Assembly (NCBI RefSeq): GCF_003967355.1
Contig: NZ_BIFH01000059.1
Span: 1-64,000, forward strand
Origin: Embleya hyalina
GTDB lineage: Bacteria; Actinomycetota; Actinomycetes; Streptomycetales; Streptomycetaceae
DNA: 64,000 nt
Direction of reading: 5' to 3'
The notes under the pieces were generated by a model, which saw only the letters and a program-made list of their open reading frames with translations, was not told the origin of the DNA and ran no database searches. Shown piece by piece: positions 27,421-36,046 of this stretch. The position numbers and the translations under genes were made by a program. The number at the start of each line of letters is the position of its first letter. Position 1 is the first letter of the stretch.

Positions 27421-28053
27421 ATGCAGCCCGTCCTGGAGACACGCACGCCCGACCGCTTCGACCTCTGGCCTGTCGGCAAGATCGAGCCGTTCGACTTCCT
27501 ACCTCTCGGTGGTGGACTCTCACCCGTCGAGGTCGGGACGGCCGTGATGTGCATCGTCGGCTGCAATGACATCGACCCCGACGGTGAGCGCCCGCCTCGT
27601 CCGGACGACGCACTCGGCTCGTTCCTTCACGGGCTGTTGACCTTCGACAGTCTCTTCGCCGCCGGCGGCCTGCGGGTCACCGACGACTCCACGGGCGTCA
27701 CCTTCCTGCCCGGCTGCTGCGATGGGCTGGAGGACTGGCGCGACTGGCACCGGTTCGTCGACGGCGGCGGTCCGCTCGGATTCGGACATGCGCCCGTGTC
27801 ACCGGTCGCGGAGCTCTTCGGCGACACCGTCCGGCTCACCGTCGACACCGAACAGAGCGACAGTCCGGTGATCGAGATGTCCGTCACCGAGCTCCGCCAC
27901 CTGCTCGCCGGTGCCGAACGCGACCTGGCCGACTTCCTCGCGCTGGCAGCCGCCTGGGCCTCCGAGCACCTGCCCGACCACTGCGCTCCCGTCACAGCCG
28001 CCCTCGCCCGCGTGCTCGACCTTCCCGCGCCGATCGTCCCGAGGCAGCCGTAG
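27421..28053 (+). CDS. Hypothetical protein, 210 residues
   Basis: An intact soluble protein with good bias: RTPDRFDLWPVGKIEPFDFL, FLHGLLTFDSLFAAGGLRVT, CCDGLEDWRDWHRFVDGGGP and LRHLLAGAERDLADFLALAA. The ATG at 27421 is used; GTG 27412 is an alternative, and no strong ribosome binding site is visible for either. The compact aromatic/acidic composition resembles solitary actinobacterial immunity-type proteins. I do not recognise a family. Confidence 0.6.
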   Translation: MQPVLETRTPDRFDLWPVGKIEPFDFLPLGGGLSPVEVGTAVMCIVGCNDIDPDGERPPRPDDALGSFLHGLLTFDSLFAAGGLRVTDDSTGVTFLPGCCDGLEDWRDWHRFVDGGGPLGFGHAPVSPVAELFGDTVRLTVDTEQSDSPVIEMSVTELRHLLAGAERDLADFLALAAAWASEHLPDHCAPVTAALARVLDLPAPIVPRQP

Positions 28054-28461
28054 GGCAGCGGGCCCGGTTTCGTCGGCCCGGAACACGGGTCCCGCAGCCG
28101 TCAGCGCGTGCGACGCGGTGAGCACGCTCGCATGTACCTGCCTGGGCACTTCGACGTGTACGCCGACAGAGGTGGTCGAACTGATGGACATGGTCCTCGA
28201 CGGCGGGCGCTGCCACCACTCCCTGAACCGGGGCGCCAATCCGGGAGGAACTCTTGTTGTCCCGATCGCCCGAATCGACATCGCAGCGCATGACCGGAAT
28301 CCGCTCGGGTACACACAGCGCGCCGCGAGCGCACGTGCGGTGCGACGCGAAGAGGTGCGGTGCGGTGTGGTCCATCGATGCGGTGCGTACCCCCTCGCAC
28401 GATGCGGTGCGCCGACGAGGTGTGTGTGCCGTCCGCTCACAACGGTGTAGTGCGCGCGTCT
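28054..28461. other. Intergenic, one possible relic
   Basis: No gene supported. A short frame (MYLPGHFDVYADRGGR, near 28132) resembles a minus-strand frame near 27300 (YRPEQIEVYADNLGRL), possibly remnants of one family. Bases 28340-28430 are rich in GCGGTGCG-like repeats. Confidence 0.35.
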
Positions 28462-29451
28462 TTACCAAAGGCCGATCTCGTCGTCCTCGAACCAGGTGTC
28501 CACCGTCGACGGCGCCGAGGATCCGGCCCGGCCTCGCGCGGGAGCCGACCCGGACTCGGGCCGTGCCGGTGCGCCCGATGGGAGGGCGGTCGTGTCCAGT
28601 CGCGCCAGGCGCAGACGTGGTGGTCGTGTGTGCAGCGGCAGCCACAGGGCTTCGGCCGGGGAGGTCCCCGGTGTCCACACGCCGGTGGCGATCGGCGCGG
28701 TGGTGGAGGTGCGCTCGAGTGCGGCGCGGGCCTGGGTCGCGCGGTGGGTGGTGGTGAAAACGAACACCACGATGGGGCGTTGGTGGCCGAACAGTTCGTC
28801 GGCCTCCCATCCGTCCGGGGTGCGGGGGTCGAGGGAGAGCAGGGCGGCGTAGCGGTCGGTCTTGTCGACGAGGCGGGCCAGGCGTTCGGTGCCGGTGTCG
28901 TATTCGAGGGCGAGGGTGGATTGGGAAGGTCCTTCGCGCCAGGTCAGGACGGCGTCGGGGCGTACGCGCTGTGAGTACAGGCCCTGTTCGGGCATCTCGC
29001 GTTCGCTGAGCCAGCGTTCGACGGCGGTGTCGGGGTGGGTGCGGGCGTGGGCTTGGAGGGCGGTGTGGAAGCCGTTGACGCCGAGCAGGTGTCGCAGGCG
29101 GCTCGGGGATTTGAGGCCGAGTTCGCGGTCGCGGCGGGCGCGGCGGATCGCCGGCTTCGTCTCCAGTTCCGCGTCGACGGCCACCACCGCGGCGCCGGCG
29201 GGGGACAGGACGAAGTGGGAAGGATACGAACCGCGGTCCGCCCTGGGGCGGAACCGGTCCACGGCCTGCATTTGCTCGAGTTGCTGCATGCGGTGGCGGG
29301 CGGTGACCGGGCTGTCGAACGCCAACTCCGCGATCTGGTGGGTGGTCAGCAGGCGGTGGGTGGCCAGGGTGCGCAGGATCAGGCGGTCCCGGTCGGTCAA
29401 CCGGGCCGCGAGTTTTCGGATACGAGACGACGAGACTTCGTCGGCGGACAT
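28462..29451 (-). CDS. Replication-relaxation family protein
   Basis: A 329-residue protein typical of the Replic_Relax family (PF13814) of actinobacterial plasmids and integrative elements. An N-terminal winged helix (LTDRDRLILRTLATHRLLTT, HQIAELAFDSPVTARHRMQQ) is followed by a restriction-endonuclease-like core (LGVNGFHTALQAHARTHPD, RVRPDAVLTWREG, LALEYDTGTERLARLVDKTD, YAALLSLDP). The ATG has AAGGAG 8 bases upstream. The C-terminal ~50 residues are Ala/Pro-rich linker ending FEDDEIGLW. It suggests plasmid or ICE ancestry of this part of the window. Confidence 0.85.
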   Translation of the reverse strand: MSADEVSSSRIRKLAARLTDRDRLILRTLATHRLLTTHQIAELAFDSPVTARHRMQQLEQMQAVDRFRPRADRGSYPSHFVLSPAGAAVVAVDAELETKPAIRRARRDRELGLKSPSRLRHLLGVNGFHTALQAHARTHPDTAVERWLSEREMPEQGLYSQRVRPDAVLTWREGPSQSTLALEYDTGTERLARLVDKTDRYAALLSLDPRTPDGWEADELFGHQRPIVVFVFTTTHRATQARAALERTSTTAPIATGVWTPGTSPAEALWLPLHTRPPRLRLARLDTTALPSGAPARPESGSAPARGRAGSSAPSTVDTWFEDDEIGLW

Positions 29452-30269
29452 CGCAAAACTCCTTCTTCTCGGTCGTGCAACGAGGCAAGGCCGGCCAGCG
29501 GGGCGCAGCGGCCGAGCGGTCGGCGCGGGAGGGCAGGGCAGGGCAGCTTGGGGCGTCGAGCCCCGACAAGGCGGACGGGGCGGGACTGGGCCGGGGGGAG
29601 GGCCCGAGGCGGCGAGGCCGGAACGGGGGGCGGGTCGGACCGGGGGCGGGTCGGACCGGGGCAGCCGCCGGGAACAGGTCGTGAGGGATGACGGCCGGCC
29701 GGGGCGACGAGGGTGTGGACTGCAATCCGCGCGGCCGCCGCAGGGATTGGAGAGAACACTTCTCTACAAACGGTCCGGGGCACCACCGGCCTGGATACAG
29801 GCGCGGTGACCTGCGGAGACGTGGAGAGATGCCCGGACGATGAGAGTGTCCGCCCGAGTTGCCGCCCGGATTGCCGCCCGAGTTGCCGGGGGCGTGTCCG
29901 CGGCGCGTTCGGGTTGTGTCGGGGACCGTGGCGGGCGAGACGGGTCCTCGCCGGGTCGGTCCGGAGGGCGGCCGGGGTTCGATTACACACCTGTCGGTTC
30001 GGATCCGGCAAGGGCCACCCGGCGGGTCGCGGCGCCTGTGCCGCACGTCCGGTCTCGGGTTCGCTCGTTCACCGGGCGGGCAATCATCACTTGCCGCAGG
30101 CTGGTTCCGGTCCCATCGCCGAGTCGACCATCGCCACACCGGAGCCACGCGAGGCGTTGCAGCGGATCGCGGCGGCCGGGAGCAGGGCCGGTGCCTGGCT
30201 CGGTGGGTTGGGTCGGCCCGGTGGGCCGGTGTAGGCGTTGGCCGGGGGATCGAGCACACGCTGACCGCG
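29452..30269. other. Intergenic region upstream of the replication-relaxation gene
   Basis: About 800 bases with no supported gene. Bases 29470-29690 are extremely G-rich on the plus strand with GGGCAGGGCAGGGCAG and GGGGCGGGTCGGACCGGG-like direct repeats. A run of TTGCCGCCCGGAT/AGTTGCCGCCCG repeats lies near 29855-29890. The G-rich strand could form quadruplexes. Confidence 0.4.
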
Positions 30270-30773
30270 ATGGACCCGTACGGCCCGGCCGAGGTCGACC
30301 CCTGTCCCGCACTTCCCCGGCCCCACGGCGAGCCGATGCCCTACCCGGACCCGTTTACGAGCCCGGCGGGCCGGTCGTCGGCGCCGTGCGGCTCACGTCG
30401 GCGGAGACGGTCGCGGTGGTCGTCGCCGCCGGCTGCGCCCGCATCGCCACACAGGTGATGTCCCGCCCGGGGTGGGCCGAGCGGCTGCACGTCCCGGCCG
30501 AGGCGATCGACGACGCCATCGACCATGCCGCCCACCCCGATCCCGTCCTCGAACACCTTCTCGGCCCACGCCCGTTGGACCGGGGACGACGAAAGCCCGG
30601 CGCAGCCGCGGTGACGACGACGGAACCCACCTCGACCGGACGGAGGCCTGGATCGAGCAACTGCGGGAGGCGTACGACAACGAGACCCCACCGGCGCCCG
30701 GCGCCCACGACACCTGGGGGACATGCTGCACTGGAGCGAGGCCTTCACCCCACCCGTCCTGCCGACACCGTGA
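30270..30773 (+). pseudogene. Frameshifted hypothetical protein
   Basis: The pieces form a coherent protein only by changing frame: MDPYGPAEVDPCPALPRPHG, then VRLTSAETVAVVVAAGCARI with EAIDDAIDHAAHPDPVLEHL, then DGTHLDRTEAWIEQLREAYD and finally TWGDMLHWSEAFTPPVLPTP before TGA at 30771. At least three frame changes are needed. The family is not recognised. Confidence 0.5.
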
Positions 30774-31006
30774 GCAGTGCTTCGGACCATGCTCGGACGT
30801 CACCTGCCCGACGCCGGGAATCCGGGCAACGTGACAGGACCGGTCGGGCAGGCGTCGCACGGCGCGCGCACATCGTCGAGTTCGACCGGCTGGACGTGCC
30901 GGCGGTGATCGCCGACGCGTCCGGTGGTCACCCCAACCGAGACGGACGGCGGCTTCGTACCGCGCATCGCACGGGCCCGCGCTCGGGCGATGGGTACATG
31001 TATCGC

Positions 31007-31383
31007 ATGGAACGTGTCCACCGGCCCGTCGTGGTCGACCGGGTCCGACAGATCGTCCCCGAGTTCGATGTCGGCGTGACCTTGCGGCAGCTCCGGTATC
31101 GGGTGATCTCCGAGGGGTAGGTACCGAACACGCCGTCGATGTACCGCCGGCTGCCCTCTCATCTGGCCCGGCCCGGCGGGAGGGGCGCTTTCCCGACCTG
31201 GTCGACACCCTGCGCGAGGTCCTCGTCCCGCCCGCCTGGACCGACAACGCGGCGTTCCTCGGGCAGACGCCCGACCGGTTCCGACCGGACCGCAGCGGCG
31301 GGCAGGACGTCGCCGTGTACGTCGCGGCGGAAGTGGGCTCCTTGCAGCGGATGTTCAGTGACGAATGGCTCGACAACCGGTGA
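31007..31383 (+). pseudogene. N-terminal remnant of a large mobile-element protein
   Basis: The ATG opens HRPVVVDRVRQIVPEFDVGV then TLRQLRYRVISEG, followed by an in-frame TAG and VPNTPSMYRRL. A frame change leads to ARREGRFPDLVDTLREVLVP, PAWTDNAAFLG and QDVAVYVAAEVGSLQRMFSD. The pattern (TLRQL-YR-ISEGL-NT---Y--L--H-A-AR-EG-FP-L-D) matches large actinophage/plasmid proteins of unknown or nuclease function. One nonsense change and one indel, with the C-terminal half missing. The stop is followed directly by the 55-bp repeats. Confidence 0.5.
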
Positions 31384-31401
31384 CGCACGAGTGCCGGGCA
31401 A

Positions 31402-31511
31402 GCGTTACCCGAGGTCTCGCCGGTGGGTAACGCTTTCGTTACCCATGCAGGTCACCGCGTTACCCGGGCTCGTTTCGACGGGTAACGCATTCGGTACCCG
31501 CCCAGGTCACC
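31402..31511. repeat. Two 55-bp tandem repeats each with a 9-bp-arm palindrome (iteron-like)
   Basis: Unit 1 spans 31402-31456 and unit 2 31457-31511. Each begins GCGTTACCC, then 14 bases of variable spacer, then the inverted copy GGGTAACGC, then ten bases or so with a third half-site (CGTTACCC in unit 1, CGGTACCC in unit 2) and the common end CAGGTCACC. The conserved bases are exactly the half-sites while spacers differ, so selection on protein binding is likely. The context (replication-relaxation gene, integrase tail) fits a replication origin, partition site or operator. Confidence 0.8.
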
Positions 31512-31618
31512 ACGACGGGTGTCGCGGCAATGCGCCACGCGTCCACGCCGATCCCACGGCGGGCCGGGCTCGCCGAACACGCACGGGATATCCGGCGAGC
31601 CCGTTCCCGATCAACACC

Positions 31619-31669
31619 CCGGACCGTCCTGGTGGGCCGTCCGTCGGGCGGCCCACCAGGACGGTCCGG
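31619..31669. terminator. Strong hairpin terminator
   Basis: A perfect inverted repeat with 21-bp arms (CCGGACCGTCCTGGTGGGCC and its complement) and a short loop of about 9 bases. It lies immediately downstream of the minus-strand gene ending at 31673. There is no long T-run on either side, as usual for high-GC actinobacterial terminators. Confidence 0.8.
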
Positions 31670-31672
31670 TAA

Positions 31673-31951
31673 TCAAATGGTGTCGGTCGCCCCGGTCGCT
31701 TCGACGAGATCGGGGCGCTCGCCGTTTGCCGGGGACACCACACGCACGCAACCCGTGCGCCACAGGGAGAGCGACACGCCGTACCAGTCGATCTGCCGCT
31801 GCGTCCAGGCCTCTTGCTTCGGAGCGCCCTCCTCCGACGGGAACGGCCCCGGGGGCGGGGAGAGTTCGTGAAAGAAGTCGGACATCGCCACGGGCTTCGG
31901 CGACGCCGCGATCTCGCGGAGCAGGGCCCGCTCGTCGTCGCTCAGATCCAT
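31673..31951 (-). CDS. Small hypothetical protein, 92 residues
   Basis: The ATG begins MDLSDDERALLREIAASPKP; then FFHELSPPPGPFPSEEGAPK and QRQIDWYGVSLSLWRTGCVR. It is soluble, with a helix followed by a compact winged-helix-like segment. It ends just before a strong terminator, which supports it as a transcribed gene. No family recognised. Confidence 0.55.
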   Translation of the reverse strand: MDLSDDERALLREIAASPKPVAMSDFFHELSPPPGPFPSEEGAPKQEAWTQRQIDWYGVSLSLWRTGCVRVVSPANGERPDLVEATGATDTI

Positions 31952-32110
31952 GCTCGTGAGCGCGGCCGGACCACACCGGCCTTCCCGAAGGCACGCGCAT
32001 CTGCGGGCACTTCGGCCCCGCGCTTCCACTTTCGGGCTTGCCCGCCCTGCGGCCGGGGAGCGCGGGTGCGTGTGCCGAGGCGCATCCCGACCAACGCGTC
32101 GACCGCGGTG

Positions 32111-32602
32111 TCACAGGCGCGGTTCCCACCGCTCCCCGGCCAACGCCTCCCCGACCAGGCGCACCGCCCGCTCGGTCGCCGCCGCCCGCGCGCCCTCGAG
32201 GGCGTACAGGCGCAGCGTCTGTTCCAGGACCGTGGCGGGAACGGTGGTGGCGAGGTCGGATCGGGCGGTGCCGTATCCGTGGCGGGCCGCCGCGAGCGCG
32301 GCGCCGACGTGTTGCAGGGCCATTCGGGTCAGGATCAGCGGGTGTCTGCGGAGCACGTCGTGGCTGCGATAGCCGGGCGGGCACAGGTCCCACAACCATG
32401 CGACGGCCGTGCGCTCCCACCCGGGCACACCCGGCGGACGCACCTGCCGCGGCCACCCCGGCGGCGCCACACCCGCCCGACCCCGCGGCCTCGAGGCGGC
32501 TTTCGTCCCGGCGAGGACGCGGGCGAAACGACCCGGGCGCTCCCACCCCGGGGTGTCGTCGCCGCCATCGTGACCGTACATATGTTCGATTGTCGGTTTC
32601 AT
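32111..32602 (-). CDS. Conserved actinobacterial hypothetical protein
   Basis: A 163-residue protein. After a Pro/Arg-rich start it contains WPRQVRPPGVPGWERTAVAW, LWDLCPPGYRSHDVLRRHPL, ILTRMALQHVGAALAAARHG and a long C-terminal helix ending ALAGERWEPRL. This ordered pattern is familiar from many Streptomyces genomes as a conserved hypothetical, often near mobile genes. The ATG at 32602 is chosen over 32647 because the upstream residues are atypical. It is helical and cytoplasmic, of unknown function. Confidence 0.65.
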   Translation of the reverse strand: MKPTIEHMYGHDGGDDTPGWERPGRFARVLAGTKAASRPRGRAGVAPPGWPRQVRPPGVPGWERTAVAWLWDLCPPGYRSHDVLRRHPLILTRMALQHVGAALAAARHGYGTARSDLATTVPATVLEQTLRLYALEGARAAATERAVRLVGEALAGERWEPRL

Positions 32603-32821
32603 ACGCCGAAAGGGCACACCGTCGGCGTGTTGCCGCCGAACCGCCATCGAGGCAAGGCGGAGCCGGTGATCCGTTCGGGCGAATCCGACCGGCCCATCGG
32701 GGCGTCACGTCGTCGGGCACGACGACGTACGTACCTTCGGACGCATGTCCGACATGTTGCCCGGGCGGCTGCGCCGGGCGTCCACGGCGATCGGCCGCGA
32801 TCGAGGTTCTGCGGGCCGCAT

Positions 32822-33158
32822 ATGATGTACGCGGACTGGGACGACGGGGGACTGCGGGTCTCGGCACTGGAGGCGGCGATGGCTGTGGCCGGGCTGGGTG
32901 ACTCTTCCGGTTCGTGCCTGTTCGTCGCCGCTTTGGAGGACGAGTCACCACGTGTCGGGGAAATCGCGGTGCGGGCCCCGGATTTCCTCCCTCTCGCGGG
33001 GCGGGGGCGTTCGGTTGTGGGTGAAGGCGTTGAACGATCCCGCCGGTCATCTCCGCCACTGGGCGATGTGGGCCCTCGTCGAAGTCGGCACCCCCGGGGC
33101 CGTCGTCAGCCCCAGTACGAGCACAGGAGCCATCGAGGCCGGTCCTGCGTGGGCGTGA
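32822..33158 (+). pseudogene. HEAT-like repeat protein fragment
   Basis: The ATG frame gives MYADWDDGGLRVSALEAAMA, then CLFVAALEDESPRVGEIAVR; a frame change near 33000 continues with ALNDPAGHLRHWAMWALVEV. Paired helices of the form AL-D-SPRV-E-AVR are HEAT/armadillo-like. A G-run (GCGGGGCGGGGGCG) at the break suggests an indel. The 3' end collides with the minus-strand gene 33106-33576. Confidence 0.45.
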
Positions 33159-33576
33159 TCCCGAGCGCGGCCACGGCGGCGGCGAGCTTCGCGTCCCAGC
33201 CTTCGCGCCCCGGGACGGCCCTGAGCGCGTCCAGGTCGATGGTCTTGATGTCGCCGCGGGCCACGATGATGGCGTGGGCGGCGAGCAGATACATGGGTTG
33301 GCCGTCGGAGCAATAGGTCTCGAACTCGACGCCGAGTGCCTCCCGGGCCGCACGCTCCCGCTCGAAACCGGTCTCGTCGCGCGGAGGCCGGCGAGCGGTG
33401 ATGCCCACGCCTGCCATGAGGCGCTCCCGGCAGAGTTCGATGAAACCGTCGGAGTCGGGGTCGTACCAGTCGAGTTCGATCTCGCCGTTCGCGCCGGTCG
33501 CTTCGCGGATCCTCCAGGGTTCGCCGCCGCCGATGTCGTAGCCATAGGCGAGGATCGCGTTGGTGTCGACTCCCAT
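33106..33576 (-). CDS. Hypothetical protein, 156 residues
   Basis: The ATG (MGVDTNAILAYGYDIGGGEP) has AAGGAG 5 bases upstream. The protein continues with ELDWYDPDSDGFIELCRERL, RERAAREALGVEFETYCSDG and LLAAHAIIVARGDIKTIDLD. This MGVDTNAIL-YGYDLGG form is widespread in Streptomyces and their phages, and the function is unknown. It is intact, cytoplasmic, with no partner gene. Confidence 0.72.
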   Translation of the reverse strand: MGVDTNAILAYGYDIGGGEPWRIREATGANGEIELDWYDPDSDGFIELCRERLMAGVGITARRPPRDETGFERERAAREALGVEFETYCSDGQPMYLLAAHAIIVARGDIKTIDLDALRAVPGREGWDAKLAAAVAALGITPTQDRPRWLLCSYWG

Positions 33577-33844
33577 GTCGCTCCTTGGTGTCGCTCGTGA
33601 CTCGTTGGGATCAAAGCGCGGCAATGGCCTCGGACCGGGCCTGTTTTCCTGGTGTGGCACAACCGTGGGCGGATGAGCTCGTGCTCCCGCACTCCCCTGT
33701 CGGGCACGGGTATACGGCAGTCGTGTATACCGTGCGCCGGGTCCGCGTCGGGATCGACCCCGCGCCGCCGTCCGGGGAGGAGTTGAACGGGAAGGGGGAG
33801 AGCATGTGCCCGTTCGCGCCGATCGCCACGTGGGGAGCATGGTT

Positions 33845-34330
33845 GTGGTTCGCGGAGCCACAGGATCAGCGAGGCGAGGGCGACGCGCGCCGTAGTGGGC
33901 GGTGAGCTTGTCGTGGCGTGTCGCGATCGCCCGGAACTGCTTCAGGCGGGCGAAACACCGCTTCATGACGTTGCGTTCGCGATACGCCTCCCGGTCGAGC
34001 CTTGGGCGGACGCCCGCGCACGACCCCGACGGCGACGATTCGCCCGCCGACGGCGCGTTCGGGGACCACACCACCACCCGCACCCCCGCCGCCCGCAGGC
34101 GGGCGCGGATCGCCCGCGAGCAGCACGCCCGGTCCGCGATCACCCGTCGAACGCCGGCGCGCCCCCGGCGAGCCCCTCGCGAGCTGCACGCACCGGGCTC
34201 GGCGCCGCACGCTCCGCACCGCCCGGTTCGTCTCCGTCCACACCCCCCTTTCGCACGCCCGGGTCGCGCCGACCGCCTCCGCCCCGGAGCGCAGCTGTCG
34301 ACCGACTCGACGCCAGCAGGTAACTGCGGG
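33845..34330 (-). mobile_element. IS5-family transposase remnant
   Basis: Minus-strand reading gives VIADRACCSRAIRARLRAAG, a degraded centre, then LDREAYRERNVMKRCFARLK and QFRAIATRHDKLTAHYGAR, the DDE-domain second half of IS5-type transposases (R-x-Y-R-RN-V-R-F-RLK-FR-IATR-DK). A frame change near 33875 is needed to continue into VALASLILWLRE. The N-terminal half and both inverted repeats are missing. Confidence 0.7.
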
Positions 34331-34691
34331 CCCGGAGGTGTCCCGCGCGGGGGCGGCGCGGCGGGTGTCGGCTTCCGGACAGCGGATGTGCGCTTGCCGT
34401 GGGTGGATCGCACGGAGGACCGGCGGACGGTCGCGGAGGTGCAGGGACGGCCGTCTCTCCCCGGCGTTGATCCCGCTTGCGGTGCTGTACCAGTCGGAAC
34501 ACTTTTCGCCGCCTCGGTTTCCCCTCCCCGTCGGCAACGTAGCCTGGGCCGTACGTGGAACGCTGCTGGGCCGAGGCGAACCTGGCGGGCGGGGTACTCC
34601 TCGCGTGCGGGGCCGGCTCGACACTTCTGTGGGGGTACGGCTTGGTCGGCCCGACACGCGGCGGGTGGGGTGGCCGGTGGTCACCGGTGGT
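34331..34691. other. Intergenic, nothing supported
   Basis: Overlapping Arg-rich frames only. Confidence 0.4.
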
Positions 34692-34934
34692 TCAGATGGA
34701 GACGAGCTTGAGCATGGTCACCACCAGGACGTCGCGGCTGATCTCGTACTCGGTGATCACCCCCGCGAGGCACGCGGAGCGCCGGTCCTTGTCGCCGCGG
34801 ATGGCGGCGCCGTGGGCGTGGGGGTCACGGGCCATGTCGGCGACGGCGCGGTCGAAGCCGCGTCGTGTCACGGCGGGCAGGGCCCCGTGTTCGCCGCGGG
34901 CACGGTCCAAGTACTGCACGTAGTAGCCACTCAC
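34692..34934 (-). CDS. RelE/ParE-like toxin, pair 3
   Basis: Predicted 80-residue protein from a GTG that overlaps the antitoxin stop (GTGA): YYVQYLDRARGEHGALPAVT, FDRAVADMARDPHAHGAAIR, DRRSACLAGVITEYEISRDV, LVVTMLKLVSI. It has the same order of elements as the toxins at 2884 and 11702 (DP-x-x-x-G, K/R-DRR, a VI-Y-IS-x-VLVVT strand pair). RelE/ParE-like by pattern; activity untested. Confidence 0.68.
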   Translation of the reverse strand: MSGYYVQYLDRARGEHGALPAVTRRGFDRAVADMARDPHAHGAAIRGDKDRRSACLAGVITEYEISRDVLVVTMLKLVSI

Positions 34935-35224
34935 CGCTCCACCGGCCTGCCGTGGACGTCGACGACGCCGGTGAGATCGCCGGATCGGATGCGGTCGGCA
35001 TCGGCCGCGATGCGGGCATGCTCCTCGGGGGGAATGGCCCAGTGGACGGCGATGGCGGCGAGGTCCCGGATCGCCGCATTGTTGATCTCCTCGTCGAACG
35101 CGTCGCGTTGGTCCTCGGGAAGTGCCGCGCGGATGTCGGCGAGGGTTCCGGGGAGGGTGGCGGGGCGGCCGTCGATGGTGGTCGTGATGGTCGGCCGGTC
35201 GGGGTCGCGGAGGTCGTGGTCCAT
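34931..35224 (-). CDS. Antitoxin, pair 3
   Basis: Predicted 97-residue acidic protein: an N-terminal strand (ITTTIDGRPATLPGT), helix LADIRAALPEDQRDAFDEEI, hydrophobic helix LAAIAVHWAIPPEEHAR, and tail IRSGDLTGVVDVHGRPVE. It is closely patterned on the antitoxin at 11941-12207. An in-frame ATG at 35224 gives the full length. It is the first gene of a coupled pair. Confidence 0.65.
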   Translation of the reverse strand: MDHDLRDPDRPTITTTIDGRPATLPGTLADIRAALPEDQRDAFDEEINNAAIRDLAAIAVHWAIPPEEHARIAADADRIRSGDLTGVVDVHGRPVER

Positions 35225-35400
35225 GGCCTCAGGGTGACACCGCGGCCCGCGTGATCGGCAGCCGGCGCACTCGGGCGGGACACGCGCCCCGCGGCGCGCC
35301 CTGGGAGGCGGGTGGAACGCAACGAGGCGGCATCAAACTCCGCGAAAGCGACCGGGACCTGCGGATCGACATGCTGCGCGCCGAGGTCGTCGCCTGCCGA

Positions 35401-35545
35401 ACACCCCAGCCTACGAGGCCGATCACAAATCGGCTCGATACCAGTCGAGTCCCTACGAAGCATCCCCGCTCGCACGGGGCCGACGCCTCGGTGTCGATGT
35501 CGATACCGATGCGCTTGGAGCAATCCCCGCTCGCGCGGGGCCGAT
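35401..35545 (-). CRISPR. Relic type I-E-like CRISPR array (three repeats, two spacers)
   Basis: Three units recur at exactly 61-bp spacing. Cores are at 35401-35423 (degenerate), 35462-35484 (ATCCCCGCTCGCACGGGGCC + GAC) and 35523-35545 (ATCCCCGCTCGCGCGGGGCC + GAT). Read on the minus strand the repeat is GTCGGCCCCGTGCGAGCGGG + GATGC, the palindromic actinobacterial I-E repeat form (~28 bp), leaving ~32-33-bp spacers as in type I-E. No cas gene is present in the window. The terminal repeats are mutated, so it is probably inactive. Confidence 0.65.
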
Positions 35546-35589
35546 TCCGCCGTAGGCCCCGCGTCGATCGCGGGGTTGGTCCGGCGGAG

Positions 35590-35990
35590 GCGGGGCTGGT
35601 CAGGCGACGCGGGCGCTGGCGCACCGACTCCACGCACGTCCTGGCAGCGGCGCGGCGCCTGCTCCCACCACCCCGGCCCGGCTTCGGTGGCTGCCCAAGG
35701 TCGAGATGCTGCGGCAGGTCCGGATCCCAGCAGTACTGGTTCGACGAACACGGCGACCTGCGCCGGCGCGGACCCAAGCAGACCCGTGACCGGCTCAGCC
35801 GTCGCACCGCGGCCCGGCGATCCGCTTCCGGGCCTGCCTCGGCCGGAAACCCCGACCCGGCCATCGCCTGCGTGCCGTGGTCGTCGGTGGAGATCGTCTC
35901 CCCACTTGATGAGCAGGCGCTCTTCAGCCACAAACCCGGGAGGGCCGAGTGGGTCGGCTACAAGAACCATCAGACCGAAACTCCGAGGGA
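35590..35990 (+). mobile_element. IS1182-family transposase remnant
   Basis: Plus-strand pieces read WRTDSTHVLAAARRL, then QQYWFDEHGDLRRRG, then VSPLDEQALFSHKPGRAEWV followed by GYKNHQTE. These match IS1182 transposases in order (WRTDSTHVLAAVR, a YWFDEHG-like block, SPYDPDARYSHKRG--W-GYKVHLTET), with frame changes and large internal loss. It abuts the CRISPR relic. Confidence 0.6.
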
Positions 35991-36046
35991 CGGCCGGACA
36001 TGTGGGACTCGGTTTCTCGGAGTGTCCCCGGACGTATGCTCGCGCA

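Noticed and set aside
29840-31120. A 426-codon plus-strand open frame as one gene
   Set aside because: It joins Arg/Ala-rich noise, one piece of the pseudogene at 30270-30773 and the start of the pseudogene at 31007; not a coherent protein.
35555-35582. Another palindromic GGCCCCGCGTCGATCGCGGG-like sequence beside the CRISPR relic
   Set aside because: It is off the 61-bp register and differs in the stem, so I did not count it as a repeat.
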